The notes below the pieces were generated by a model that saw nothing but the letters and a program-made list of their open reading frames with translations, was not told the DNA's origin and made no database searches. The translations under genes were made by a program, and so were the position numbers. Positions 48,644 through 57,932 of a DNA stretch of 64,000 bases are shown piece by piece. This stretch comes from Nitrosomonas sp. JL21 (GTDB lineage Bacteria > Pseudomonadota > Gammaproteobacteria > Burkholderiales > Nitrosomonadaceae): contig NZ_QRCB01000030.1 in the NCBI RefSeq assembly GCF_009833095.1, positions 27,712 through 91,711 on the forward strand, written 5' to 3'. The stretch's first letter is position 1. Each line of letters starts with the position of its first letter.

Positions 48644-51600
48644 TTATCGGATAGCGTGAATTTTGCTTGCTGAAGTTATTGATTTTTGAAGCATACTTTT
48701 AATCTGTGTGACCGGAACTGGCCGACTGAAGAAATAGCCTTGATAATGATTGCAATGATGAGTCATCAGGAGCTGCAGTTGCTCTGCTGTTTCGATACCT
48801 TCGGCGATAACCTCGATTTCCAAGCTGTGGGCCATTGCAATAATCGCGGCGACAATGGTGTGATCATTTTTGTCCGTAACGATATCCCGCACGAACGATC
48901 GATCTATCTTGAGGGTATGAATTGGAAAACGTTTCAGGTAGCTGAGACTGGAATAGCCCGTTCCAAAATCATCGATCGAGATATGAATGCCCATGTCGCT
49001 CAAGCATTTCAACGTTTCAACTACTTTCTCAATGTCGTCGATGAGCATGCTTTCGGTGATTTCCAACGTGATGTAGCGTGCTTCTGTCCCAGTTTCTTCC
49101 AGAATGCGAGAAATATTCTTGATCAATGACTTATCACGAAATTGCCTGCCTGAAAGGTTAATGGCCACTCTTGGTACCGAATACCCCTGACTTTTCCATG
49201 CCTTGATTTGCAGGCAGACCGTTTTGATCACCCATTCGCCAATTGGAATGATCAGGCCGGTTTCTTCAGCCAGGCCGATGAACTTATCGGGTGCAATCAA
49301 TTGCTGCTGCGGATGCTGCCAGCGCAGTAATGCTTCTACGCTATGAAGCCGGTTCTCAGGCATATCCATCACCGGTTGATAAAATAAAACCAATTCGTTG
49401 CGTTCCAGGGCATGGCGAAGATCCAGGCTGAGCATGTGACGTTCATGCGCCGATTTATTAAGTTCATGGGTAAAGAATTGATAATTGTTGCGGCCGTTTT
49501 CCTTTGCATGATACATCGCTACGTCGCTGTTCTTTAATAAGTTCTCGGCATTTGTGCCATCGTTTGGAAATACAGCGATACCTATGCTGCCGCCAATATG
49601 TAGTTCATGGTGAAGAATAGGGTAGGGCCGAGTTAATGCATCAAGAATTTTTTGCGCTACTTTCGCGGCATCCAGAGATTCAGCTATTGAATTCAACACG
49701 ACGATGAATTCATCGCCGCCTTGGCGCGCGACGGTATCTTCGTTACGCACGCAGGCCAGAAGCCGTTCTGCCACTGCTTTGAGCAGGAGGTCGCCAATAT
49801 CATGACCGAGCGAGTCATTAATCATTTTGAAATGATCCAAATTAATGAACAGCACCGCCATGACTTTAGGATTGCGTGAATCCTGCGCCAGTGCCTGTTC
49901 GATGCGGTCCTGCAGCAATTGCCGATTGGGCAGACCGGTCAATGCATCGTGCGTCGTCATTTGCAGAATGCGTTGTTCAGCCTCCTTGCGCTCATACCAA
50001 CGGCCGAGATCATGCGCGATGGCATCGACAAGATGTTGCTCCTGCGGCAGAAAGGATAGATTCTGTTGATATGCGACTTCCAATACACCGCATGTTTCTC
50101 CGTTGGAGATAATTTTAGCGCTTATCTTGCTGGGATGATTTCCGGTATTTCCGGCAGCCGCTATCTGTTTGCTGCCAAGCTCGATGATGGCAACGGTCAA
50201 TTCGGGAAATTGCATGGCCAGCATCAGTGATTCCACGATGAGCTGGCAAAGTTCTTCGGTACTCAGTTCCTGTCTCATCGCGTTACGGATCATTTGCAGG
50301 CAGTGATTTTCCTTGAGACGTTCGTTCACCCCGAGGTCTTTTTGCTTGCGGGCTGCGATATCAACACTGGCAAAAAGATAACAATCAATTTTTCCGTGCA
50401 CATTTTTCCAGGGAATAGTGATTGTTTCTACCCAATATAATTCTCCGGATTTATGGCGATTGCAGATTTCCTGAGGCCGCATCTCATTTTGGGTCGAGTT
50501 TTTTTGCAAGTCAGTCAGAAGGGAACAAGAACGCTGATGAGCGCACAATATCCGGTGATTTTTGCCGATCAGCTCTTCCCGGGTATAGCCGCTGATTTCA
50601 CATAATTTATCGTTGACCTGCACAATATCGCCCTTGCTGTCGACGATGAAGATTGCCGCGAGCTTGCCTATGGCATTGACATACTCAAATTCTGGAGAAA
50701 TTTTTTCTTCTCGCTGTTGAGCAAATGCCAATTGTTTCAACCGGCTGCTGGTTGCTTCGTGAGAATGAATGGCGTTTGTGGCAAACAATGAAGTCAGCCA
50801 GCGCAAGATGGCTATACCAGACACTATCCATACAACCAGAAATAGCGAAATCAGTGGAATGGGATTCGATAGATGGTTTTGCATTTCGCTTTCATCCATC
50901 TTAAGCACCACACCGATGCCATGGGAAACCGGTGCATGGACTGCGACTACAGTGTTTTGCCGGTCATCGGTCAAAAGTTGAATGCCTTGTTGCGCTTCCA
51001 TCGCGAAGTGGAGGGGCATGGAGTTATCGGGGCGACGTTCCCAATGCTTGAACTGGATTCCAGCAAGATTCCGCTGAAAACAACCGATCTCGGAAACGAC
51101 TTGCGAGGTTGAAACGCACAACGAAAATTCATCCGTTTTCCCAATTTGCGCGGCGTCTGAAAATATTCCAGTGAGCACAGTCAACGGCGCTTCGGTGACG
51201 ATACGGCCAAGTTCTTGTAGATCGGCATTTCGAATAATTGCACTATTGCGCAAGATAAATTGCCCGTTCCAGATTAGATAGCTCTCGATGCCAGGGTCGG
51301 TATCGAGTTGAACGACATAATGGGAATGCTTGATAGCGGCTCCAGAACTCAACAATAGCTTGCCGTTGGCATCGTACATACGTATTGCGGACAAATGCTC
51401 CGCAGGCATGTTTCCGATAGTGTAATTTGAAGCTGCAATGCCGGGAATGCTGTAAGCATCTGGATAAGTAGATAACTGATTCTGTGTCAGAGCAATATGC
51501 CGCGTGATGGCCTGAGTGGTCGCCATCGCATGGGTAATGTGCGTGCCTATCAATTTGACGGTATGGTCGAAATCAGTCTGGAAATTTGAAAATACCAGCG

Positions 51601-51724
51601 CCTCCATTCGGGATTGCATGATCTTATAGACCGAAAAACCCGTCAGTACCATGAGAACCGTCAGTGTCAATCCGCTGATGGTTATCATCTTACGATCGTC
51701 GTAATTGGTAAAGAATTTATGCAT
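48644..51724 (-). CDS. Membrane-bound PAS-GAF-GGDEF-EAL cyclic-di-GMP signalling protein
   Basis: A 1026-residue protein. N-terminal membrane helix (~15-35), a periplasmic sensor region to ~280, a second helix (~283-305), PAS (~345-460), GAF-like (~475-580), GGDEF (~590-755) and EAL (~760-1015). The cyclase motif is intact (RQGGDEFIVV) and so is the phosphodiesterase signature EALLRWQHP with later DDFGTGYSSLSYLKRFP. Both activities are therefore possible; GGDEF may be regulatory. It is transcribed alone on the minus strand, immediately upstream of the clpB promoter region. Confidence 0.9.
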   Translation of the reverse strand: MHKFFTNYDDRKMITISGLTLTVLMVLTGFSVYKIMQSRMEALVFSNFQTDFDHTVKLIGTHITHAMATTQAITRHIALTQNQLSTYPDAYSIPGIAASNYTIGNMPAEHLSAIRMYDANGKLLLSSGAAIKHSHYVVQLDTDPGIESYLIWNGQFILRNSAIIRNADLQELGRIVTEAPLTVLTGIFSDAAQIGKTDEFSLCVSTSQVVSEIGCFQRNLAGIQFKHWERRPDNSMPLHFAMEAQQGIQLLTDDRQNTVVAVHAPVSHGIGVVLKMDESEMQNHLSNPIPLISLFLVVWIVSGIAILRWLTSLFATNAIHSHEATSSRLKQLAFAQQREEKISPEFEYVNAIGKLAAIFIVDSKGDIVQVNDKLCEISGYTREELIGKNHRILCAHQRSCSLLTDLQKNSTQNEMRPQEICNRHKSGELYWVETITIPWKNVHGKIDCYLFASVDIAARKQKDLGVNERLKENHCLQMIRNAMRQELSTEELCQLIVESLMLAMQFPELTVAIIELGSKQIAAAGNTGNHPSKISAKIISNGETCGVLEVAYQQNLSFLPQEQHLVDAIAHDLGRWYERKEAEQRILQMTTHDALTGLPNRQLLQDRIEQALAQDSRNPKVMAVLFINLDHFKMINDSLGHDIGDLLLKAVAERLLACVRNEDTVARQGGDEFIVVLNSIAESLDAAKVAQKILDALTRPYPILHHELHIGGSIGIAVFPNDGTNAENLLKNSDVAMYHAKENGRNNYQFFTHELNKSAHERHMLSLDLRHALERNELVLFYQPVMDMPENRLHSVEALLRWQHPQQQLIAPDKFIGLAEETGLIIPIGEWVIKTVCLQIKAWKSQGYSVPRVAINLSGRQFRDKSLIKNISRILEETGTEARYITLEITESMLIDDIEKVVETLKCLSDMGIHISIDDFGTGYSSLSYLKRFPIHTLKIDRSFVRDIVTDKNDHTIVAAIIAMAHSLEIEVIAEGIETAEQLQLLMTHHCNHYQGYFFSRPVPVTQIKSMLQKSITSASKIHAIR

Positions 51725-51960
51725 TCTCAGAGGGTTGCTAAAATTTGGGATGACTTGTAATGACGCCGGGATTTAATCAAAGGTCAAAGATCGACGCACT
51801 ATTATCGGTAAAGCCGATTTATTCTTAACGCTCAATTAAGGTGTGTTTTTACCCTTTATTCCCGTTCAATCAAAAATATCCGCCTGGGGCTTGCTTCGCG
51901 AGGACTGTGAGGATTGAAGGGCGATTCGCTGCTGCGCGATCGATGAGATCGTCAATCGCG

Positions 51961-53457
51961 CTAGTTCATGTTTTTCTGAGGAGGCTCTGGATAGGGATAC
52001 AGAATATTGAGCGCCACACTTTTCCCGGCTGTTTCGACAATGCGCACATGTTCTCTCTTGAACTGCCGGGCATGTTGTAAGCCGCAGGAATGCGCTATCA
52101 TATTGATTTCTTTGTTGACGTTCCTGGCATAGTTCGCAACACGCAGATATTTTTCTTCTACCACCAGGCCATTTTGCAAGCGTTCATCGTGTGTCGTGAT
52201 GCCGGTGGGGCAGGTATTGAGATGGCAGCGCATTGCCTGTATGCAACCCAATGAGAACATGAAGCCCCGGGCAGTGTTTACGAAGTCTGCGCCTGCGCAA
52301 AGCGCCCAGGCGCCTTCAGCCGAAGTGACCAATTTTCCCGCGGCTATCACATAGATTCGGTTTTTCAGGCCGGATTGCAGCAATGAATCCACCACTCGCG
52401 GCAGAGCTTCCGCGATGGGCAAGCTGACGTGGTCAATCAAAGTCTGCGGTGCTGCGCCGCTGCCGCCTTCGCCGCCATCGATGGTCAGAAAATCCGGCGC
52501 ATAGTCCAGTCCGCGGCGGTTGATGCTGTCGCACAATTCATTGATGAAATTCCATCCGCCGATCGCCGTTTTGATACCGACAGGTCGACCCGTCAGTTCG
52601 CGCAGCGCGTGAATCTTGTCGAGTAGCTCATCAATGTTATTGATATCCTTATGCCGGTTCGGGCTGATCGAGTCCATATGGACTGGGATTCCGCGGATCG
52701 CGGCGATCTCCGGGCCTACCTTAGTGGCGGGCAACAATCCGCCTTTGCCCGGTTTTGCGCCCTGGGAAAGCTTGATTTCGAAAGCTTTGACGACCTTGCC
52801 GAGTTCTTTGGCGCGCTGCGGCGAAAAATTGCCCAGTTCATCGCGTATACCGTACTTGGCCGTGCCGATTTGCATGATCACATCACAATCGCCTTCCAGG
52901 TGGTAGGGCGCCAATCCGCCTTCACCGGTATTCAGCCAGCAGCCTGCCTGCGCCGCTCCGAGCGACAATGCTCGCACGGCCGGTTTGGAAATCGCGCCAT
53001 AGCTCATTCCGCTGATGTTGATGATCGATCTGGCCTCGAAAGGAAATTGGCAATAGCCTTGCCCGATGTGAAGAGAAGGCGTCGGAAGCTGGTCTTCTTC
53101 CTGGATCGGAAATGCGGCGTTCACGAAGATAATCGAACCCGGTTGACGCAGGTCATTTGTGGAACCGAAGCCGACCAGGCTGCCTTTATTCTTGGCGTTT
53201 TTATAAATCCACGCACGCGTGGCGCGGTTGAAGGGCATTTCATCCCGATCGTTGGCGAAAAAATATTGGCGGAAATATTTTCCCTGAAGCTCAAAAAAAT
53301 AACGTAACCGGCCTATGACCGGATAATTCCGCAGAATCGAGTGTTTTTTCTGCGTCACATCCTGAATGAACCAAACAATGACGAAACCGACGGCAATTAC
53401 GCTCAGCATCGTGGCGATGCTATGAATAATCAGATCAAATGCGCCAGACATCATCAT
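51961..53457 (-). CDS. Membrane-anchored glutamate synthase-like FMN protein
   Basis: A 498-residue protein with an N-terminal membrane helix (AIATMLSVIAVGFVIVWFI, ~12-30) and a FMN-binding TIM barrel of the GltB type: GAKPGKGGLLPATKV, SPNRHKDINN, GGEGGSGAAPQTL and GADFVNTARG. The Fe-S ligands CIQAMRCHLNTC (C-x5-C-x4-C) are intact. It lacks the amidotransferase and GXGXG parts of real glutamate synthase, so it is one of the stand-alone relatives whose electron donor and product are unknown. Three consecutive ATGs follow GGGAGA; the last (53451) may be used. Confidence 0.85.
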   Translation of the reverse strand: MMMSGAFDLIIHSIATMLSVIAVGFVIVWFIQDVTQKKHSILRNYPVIGRLRYFFELQGKYFRQYFFANDRDEMPFNRATRAWIYKNAKNKGSLVGFGSTNDLRQPGSIIFVNAAFPIQEEDQLPTPSLHIGQGYCQFPFEARSIINISGMSYGAISKPAVRALSLGAAQAGCWLNTGEGGLAPYHLEGDCDVIMQIGTAKYGIRDELGNFSPQRAKELGKVVKAFEIKLSQGAKPGKGGLLPATKVGPEIAAIRGIPVHMDSISPNRHKDINNIDELLDKIHALRELTGRPVGIKTAIGGWNFINELCDSINRRGLDYAPDFLTIDGGEGGSGAAPQTLIDHVSLPIAEALPRVVDSLLQSGLKNRIYVIAAGKLVTSAEGAWALCAGADFVNTARGFMFSLGCIQAMRCHLNTCPTGITTHDERLQNGLVVEEKYLRVANYARNVNKEINMIAHSCGLQHARQFKREHVRIVETAGKSVALNILYPYPEPPQKNMN

Positions 53458-53544
53458 TCTCCCATTCTGTTGCGGCTAATCGTTATACTACGCGGTTATG
53501 TAACATAACTTCCATAAGTGTACAGCCTGTGTGCACTATAATGC

Positions 53545-54429
53545 ATGGTTTCATGGGCAGCTAGGGTGGATAAAATAAAAAAAGTGCACGATCTACACGA
53601 TGAAATTCGTGACAATGTACAGCGCGCTTTGCGGGAAGATATCGGCAACGGTGATTTGACTGCATTGCTGATTCCGAGCGATAGAACCTTGAAAGCGACG
53701 GTAATCACGCGTGAAAATGCCGTATTATGCGGCACGCAATGGTTCGAAGCCTGTTTTACAGCATTAGCGCCTGAAATCACTATCGAATGGTTTTTCAAAG
53801 ACGCTGACCGCGTGCAAGTAAACCAAATCCTATGCGAAATCACCGGCCCGGCCCGTGCCATGCTGACCGCCGAGCGCTCCGGGTTGAATTTCCTGCAATT
53901 ATTGTCCGCGGTGGCGACACAAACCCGGCAGTTTGTCGATGCGATTGCCGGCACGAATACCGTGATTGTGGATACACGAAAAACCTTGCCTGGGTTGCGC
54001 TTGGCGCAGAAATACGCGGTGACCTGCGGCGGTGGCATGAATCACCGGGTCGGCCTGTATGACGGCATTCTGATCAAGGAAAATCACATCATCGCGGCCG
54101 GCGGTATTTTACCGGCACTGACTCATGCGCGCGAAATTGCCGCGCCGAACGTGTTCATCCAAATCGAAGTTGAAACAGTGCAGCAGTTGCAAGAAGCCAT
54201 CGCCGCCGGCGCTACGATGGTATTGCTGGATAATTTCAGCTTGGCTCAACTGCGCGATGCTGTTGCCTGGACTCGTCAGCACGCAGGACAGAGGATTATC
54301 CTCGAAGCTTCCGGCAACATTACGCTTGAGAATGTACGGCAGGTGGCGGAAACCGGCGTCGATCGGATTTCGATCGGGGGATTGACGAAAAATATTCAGG
54401 CGGTGGATTTGTCGATGCGATTTGTGTGA
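53545..54429 (+). CDS. nadC: Quinolinate phosphoribosyltransferase (carboxylating)
   Basis: A 294-residue NAD-biosynthesis enzyme making nicotinate mononucleotide from quinolinate. REDIGNGDLTA near the N-terminus, DTRKTLPGLRLAQKYAVTCG and MNHRVGLYDGILIKENHI in the middle, and the C-terminal ASGNITLENVRQVAETGVD barrel end. Length is typical. It diverges from the glutamate-synthase-like gene. Confidence 0.95.
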   Translation: MVSWAARVDKIKKVHDLHDEIRDNVQRALREDIGNGDLTALLIPSDRTLKATVITRENAVLCGTQWFEACFTALAPEITIEWFFKDADRVQVNQILCEITGPARAMLTAERSGLNFLQLLSAVATQTRQFVDAIAGTNTVIVDTRKTLPGLRLAQKYAVTCGGGMNHRVGLYDGILIKENHIIAAGGILPALTHAREIAAPNVFIQIEVETVQQLQEAIAAGATMVLLDNFSLAQLRDAVAWTRQHAGQRIILEASGNITLENVRQVAETGVDRISIGGLTKNIQAVDLSMRFV

Positions 54430-54453
54430 ATAGCTGGAATTAGCTTTCTACTT

Positions 54454-54609
54454 TCATACTATCAAATATTTTTTTCGCAAATGATTGCCCATCTTTTCCA
54501 AGGCTTTTAAATCATTCCGAAAAGCTGGCCAATCGGATTCGGTAAGAAAAACCGTGCGGATCCGATGATTTTCCTTAGGCTCTACATCGATTTTTAATAA
54601 ACTCGGTTA
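54454..54609 (-). pseudogene. Possible decayed gene fragment, ~50 codons
   Basis: An open stretch without an initiation codon reads KIDVEPKENHRIRTVFLTES, then DWPAFRNDLKALEKMGNHLR and KKYLIV before TGA at 54454. It has protein-like composition but a stop immediately precedes it and no ATG, GTG or TTG starts it. I read it as a gene remnant; no family is recognised. Confidence 0.25.
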
Positions 54610-54698
54610 CTTCGTAATTGATTTTCTACTGCTTTACGCTAAAGATTGCAGCGCATTCTATTGAGATGACGCCGCAATCTTCATGTTGTAGGTAATTC

Positions 54699-55064
54699 TT
54701 ATCTCACCAACTCAAGGCTGACCCGGGCGCGGCCTTTCTTGATGAAGCCGAGTTCCTTTGCCGCGCGCGACGTGACATCGATGATGTTCTTGTTGCGGCG
54801 TCTCATCCGGTCGTTGATCGTGACCACGACGCTTTGATTATTGGCCAGATTGGTGACTTTGACCTGCGAGCCATACGGGAACTTCTTATGAGCAGCGGTC
54901 AGTCCGTTTTGATCAAAAATGTCGCCATTGGCGGTTTTCCTGCCCTGGAATTTGTCGCTGTAGTGCACGGCGTTGCCTGTTTCGGCGAGGACGATGCCGG
55001 AACCGAGCGTGATAAATGCAATGACACCATAAAAAAGTAATGAAGCAAGCTGTGTTTTCATCAT
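54699..55064 (-). CDS. RlpA-like septal ring lytic transglycosylase / DPBB protein
   Basis: A 121-residue exported protein: signal peptide (LLFYGVIAFITLGSGIVLA) and a double-psi beta-barrel with HYSDKFQGRKTANGD, the catalytic-type Asp in FDQNGLTAAHKKFPYGSQV and INDRMRRRNKNIIDVTSRAA. RlpA enzymes cleave naked glycan strands at the septum. It lacks the C-terminal SPOR domain of full RlpA, so septal targeting is not evident; short stand-alone forms are common. No Cys lipobox is seen. Confidence 0.85.
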   Translation of the reverse strand: MMKTQLASLLFYGVIAFITLGSGIVLAETGNAVHYSDKFQGRKTANGDIFDQNGLTAAHKKFPYGSQVKVTNLANNQSVVVTINDRMRRRNKNIIDVTSRAAKELGFIKKGRARVSLELVR

Positions 55065-55208
55065 AAATCTTCTCTAAAAATGAGTTTAATAATAACGACT
55101 TGATTGATAGACTGAGGTTTCGGCAAAATTGATCGGCAGTTAAAAGAGGTTGTTGTGTTCTGGCGCTGCCGTGCTTGATTTTATCAATTCTATCAGAGAC
55201 CTATTCTA

Positions 55209-55856
55209 TCATTTATTTTCCATCGTACTGATAAACGCATTGGCTTCATTGATCGATTTTTCCATCGAAGCGATCAAATTGGAGACATCGGATTGGATAT
55301 TGCCCAATTCTCCCTTCAGCGAAGCGATGGCGCGGGCATTCAGGTTGTGCTTGAGGTACATGACTTGATCGTGGAATACCGTCAGGATCGGCTGGATCTT
55401 GGCTTCGGCCTGTTTCATCGATTTGATCAATTGCTGGTAGTGTGCTTGCGTGGCATCGAGTTTTTTCTGGCTGTTCTGTTTCATCGACGCATTGTTGTAT
55501 TGAGTGATTTCCTGTTTCCACTCAGTGAATAAGGCGTCGGATACGCTTTCGATATCGGCGATGCGGCTTTTGACTTCGTCGGCTTTGCTGACGCTGGCTT
55601 CATACGCATCATTCAAGCGCTTATAGGTATCTTCCAGGTCGCCGCCGCTGAAGTTGGTGGCGGCAGTGAATTGCTCGAGTGCCGACTTGAATTGTTCCTT
55701 GGTTTCCTGCTGTGTGTCGCGTGCCTTTTCAACGCGGTAAACCATCACATCCCGTTTCGGGATGCCGACTTTTTCCAGACCTTCGAGGTACATCGTGGAG
55801 CACGCTGCGAGGGCCACCAGTGACACCAGTAAAAATAAACGATTCAAAGCATTCAT
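55209..55856 (-). CDS. DUF2959 lipoprotein
   Basis: A 215-residue predicted lipoprotein. Signal MNALNRLFLLVSLVALAACS with lipobox LAAC (Cys at 19). The mature part is helical: VEKARDTQQETKEQFKSALE, DAYEASVSKADEVKSRIADI, and Gln/Lys-rich coiled coil to the end, as in DUF2959. TTGGAG precedes the ATG at 55856. Function unknown. It is encoded 64 bases after the lipid-kinase fusion, on the same strand. Confidence 0.82.
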   Translation of the reverse strand: MNALNRLFLLVSLVALAACSTMYLEGLEKVGIPKRDVMVYRVEKARDTQQETKEQFKSALEQFTAATNFSGGDLEDTYKRLNDAYEASVSKADEVKSRIADIESVSDALFTEWKQEITQYNNASMKQNSQKKLDATQAHYQQLIKSMKQAEAKIQPILTVFHDQVMYLKHNLNARAIASLKGELGNIQSDVSNLIASMEKSINEANAFISTMENK

Positions 55857-55920
55857 GTGGGTCTCCAAAAAGTCCGGTTGAGATTGTCAATTCTGAGAAG
55901 CATACTTTTCATACAGCTTT

Positions 55921-57915
55921 TTAGCGCAGGACGCCGCGGCGCAGGAGTTCCCAGGCGATAGTCAGTCCCCATAAAATCGGGTAGCGGCGCATGGTCGGCG
56001 TGACTTTGACTTGTACGCCGGTATGACGTTCTATTTTCCAGGCGGCGTATTCGACGCTATTGTTGAAAGTCAGCGTCGCTTTGGCTAAGCGCAAGATGGA
56101 CAGCACTCTTCCCTGCCAGCGGCGCAAACGCCAGAGCCAGAGGGTTTTGCGTTGTGTTTCGGGATCGCTCAGGCAGCGGTATTTACCATTTTCCAGCTTT
56201 TCCAGAATGCCGGTCAGCATCGGACTGGCGACTTCAGTCAGACGAGTGAACGCGCTCAGATTGACGAGCGCCAGATGGTGTGCGCGCGATTCCTTTTCAG
56301 CGCGCAGCTCGGCGGCGTAGGTCAGCGTCAAGCAGCGCGTCCAGATGTCCTTGACATCATAAACGCCCGCTTCCAGTGCCGGAACGCCGGATTTCAGAAA
56401 AGTCACTACAGAATGCGCCGATGCCGAATTGATGCGCTCCTTGACGGCATTATTTCGACTGTAGAGCAATCGTGACGGTTGCGCAAAACGTGCCCATATA
56501 TAGGGATGGAACCAGAATTGCGCGCCCTGTTCAAAATCGCCGATGGAAATGACCGCGTATTTGGCGCGTAGCATCTTACCCTGATGCGGTATTTCCAGAT
56601 AAAACACATTCGGCGCCAGCCAGGTGTTCAGATTGGCCAGATACCGCTGCTGATAAGCCTTGTAATAACTATCGACCACGACATATAAGTCGACGATGCC
56701 CTCATCCAGGCTGATGTCGGAATGCAGGCAGGAACCATACAGCATCACGGCTTCGACCGATTCGCCAAAGCGCATGATCAAAGAATCCACCACAGGAATC
56801 AGGTCGGGAGATACCGGTTTGTTGCTCTCCCAGGCAACTTCATTGAGCAATCGAATGGGTAATGGCCCGGCCGAACCGGGTATGGAATGGGTCATGATAT
56901 TCACAGTGTCCTTTAAAACTAAGAAGGTTATGGGATGTGTTGCGCTGATTCGCAACGGTTCTTGGAGGCTTTCCGAATGATACAATTCGCCATCCACGAT
57001 GAATTCGTCATCAAAATACAGCGTCAGGGAATCCATGTTATGGCTATGGTAGCCGTCTGATTCTGTTAGGCTTCTGCCTTTTCCTGACAATAGCGGCCAT
57101 AATGAACGCCAAAGGCGGCGAGGATGCTGGTCGACCAGCGTGACATGCAGCGGCGCCTGCTCTTGTCCCCAATAAGGCCGTAGGTTGAGCAGCAGGCAAT
57201 CCAGCGCGCTGACCAGCGCGAACAGATAAGTGCCGTGCTGAACGCTGCCGTCAGCCTGCGTCAGAGTCAACTCAACCGGCGCCCATTCGGAGTGCTGGCG
57301 CCCGAGTAGCATGCCGCTGATCATCCCGATCAGAGATCGAAACATGATCAAAGCGGTGAAAATACTGCCGGTGACGCCGATTTGCTTGACCGGGCTGCGT
57401 GAAAATTTCACGCCGCGGGCGATCAATCCGACGGCGAAGAACATACCGTATATCGCGCCGATTCCTCTTTGTTCGATACGCAGCACGGGCCGATCGACCA
57501 GACCAGGCGCCGTAGGGTTGAGCAAGAAGTCATGCAAGCGCTCGATGGCCCGATCAGGTTTATCGCGTGCACCCAGGTCCAGCGGCGTCATGTTGGTGGT
57601 GCCGCCGGGGATGATCATCACCAATGGCCATTGATCAGGGGTCAATGCCGCGAATAGATGGCCGAGTATCGCGTGGGTGGTGCCATCGCCGGCGATGATG
57701 ACCAGCACATCGATATTTGCTTTCAGTAATTGAGTGATCGCAGTTTTGAATGAGGCCGCATCCTGCGCTTGATGTATCAGCAGGCCGGGAATGTTATCCA
57801 ATCCTCGTTGAATAGCCGGCATGCGCTTGCGCACTTGACCGCTCAGCGGATTGAGCAAACAGCCCACTTTGGCTGTTCCAGCGTGTAAGCGTTCAATCCG
57901 TGCTTGAAGTGTCAT
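55921..57915 (-). CDS. Lipid (diacylglycerol)-kinase-like / nucleotidyltransferase-like fusion protein
   Basis: A 664-residue protein. Residues ~15-330 look like a DAGK/YegS catalytic domain: KVGCLLNPLSGQVRKRMPAI, IIAGDGTTHAILGHLFAAL (usual GGDGT changed to AGDGT) and MIIPGGTTNMTPLDLGARDK. Residues ~385-440 resemble a nucleotidyltransferase: VEAVMLYGSCLHSDI, then VDLYVVVDS, where one of the usual paired Asp is missing. The remainder to 664 is unassigned and helical. It lies 17 bases before a CDP-alcohol phosphatidyltransferase, so a lipid-headgroup role is likely. Substrates unknown. Confidence 0.78.
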   Translation of the reverse strand: MTLQARIERLHAGTAKVGCLLNPLSGQVRKRMPAIQRGLDNIPGLLIHQAQDAASFKTAITQLLKANIDVLVIIAGDGTTHAILGHLFAALTPDQWPLVMIIPGGTTNMTPLDLGARDKPDRAIERLHDFLLNPTAPGLVDRPVLRIEQRGIGAIYGMFFAVGLIARGVKFSRSPVKQIGVTGSIFTALIMFRSLIGMISGMLLGRQHSEWAPVELTLTQADGSVQHGTYLFALVSALDCLLLNLRPYWGQEQAPLHVTLVDQHPRRLWRSLWPLLSGKGRSLTESDGYHSHNMDSLTLYFDDEFIVDGELYHSESLQEPLRISATHPITFLVLKDTVNIMTHSIPGSAGPLPIRLLNEVAWESNKPVSPDLIPVVDSLIMRFGESVEAVMLYGSCLHSDISLDEGIVDLYVVVDSYYKAYQQRYLANLNTWLAPNVFYLEIPHQGKMLRAKYAVISIGDFEQGAQFWFHPYIWARFAQPSRLLYSRNNAVKERINSASAHSVVTFLKSGVPALEAGVYDVKDIWTRCLTLTYAAELRAEKESRAHHLALVNLSAFTRLTEVASPMLTGILEKLENGKYRCLSDPETQRKTLWLWRLRRWQGRVLSILRLAKATLTFNNSVEYAAWKIERHTGVQVKVTPTMRRYPILWGLTIAWELLRRGVLR

Positions 57916-57932
57916 TAGATCCAGAAATGAGC

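Noticed and set aside
55921..57915. Reading the lipid-kinase fusion as a plain diacylglycerol kinase
   Set aside because: The protein is about twice the length of YegS-type kinases and has a second domain with a GS...D pattern.
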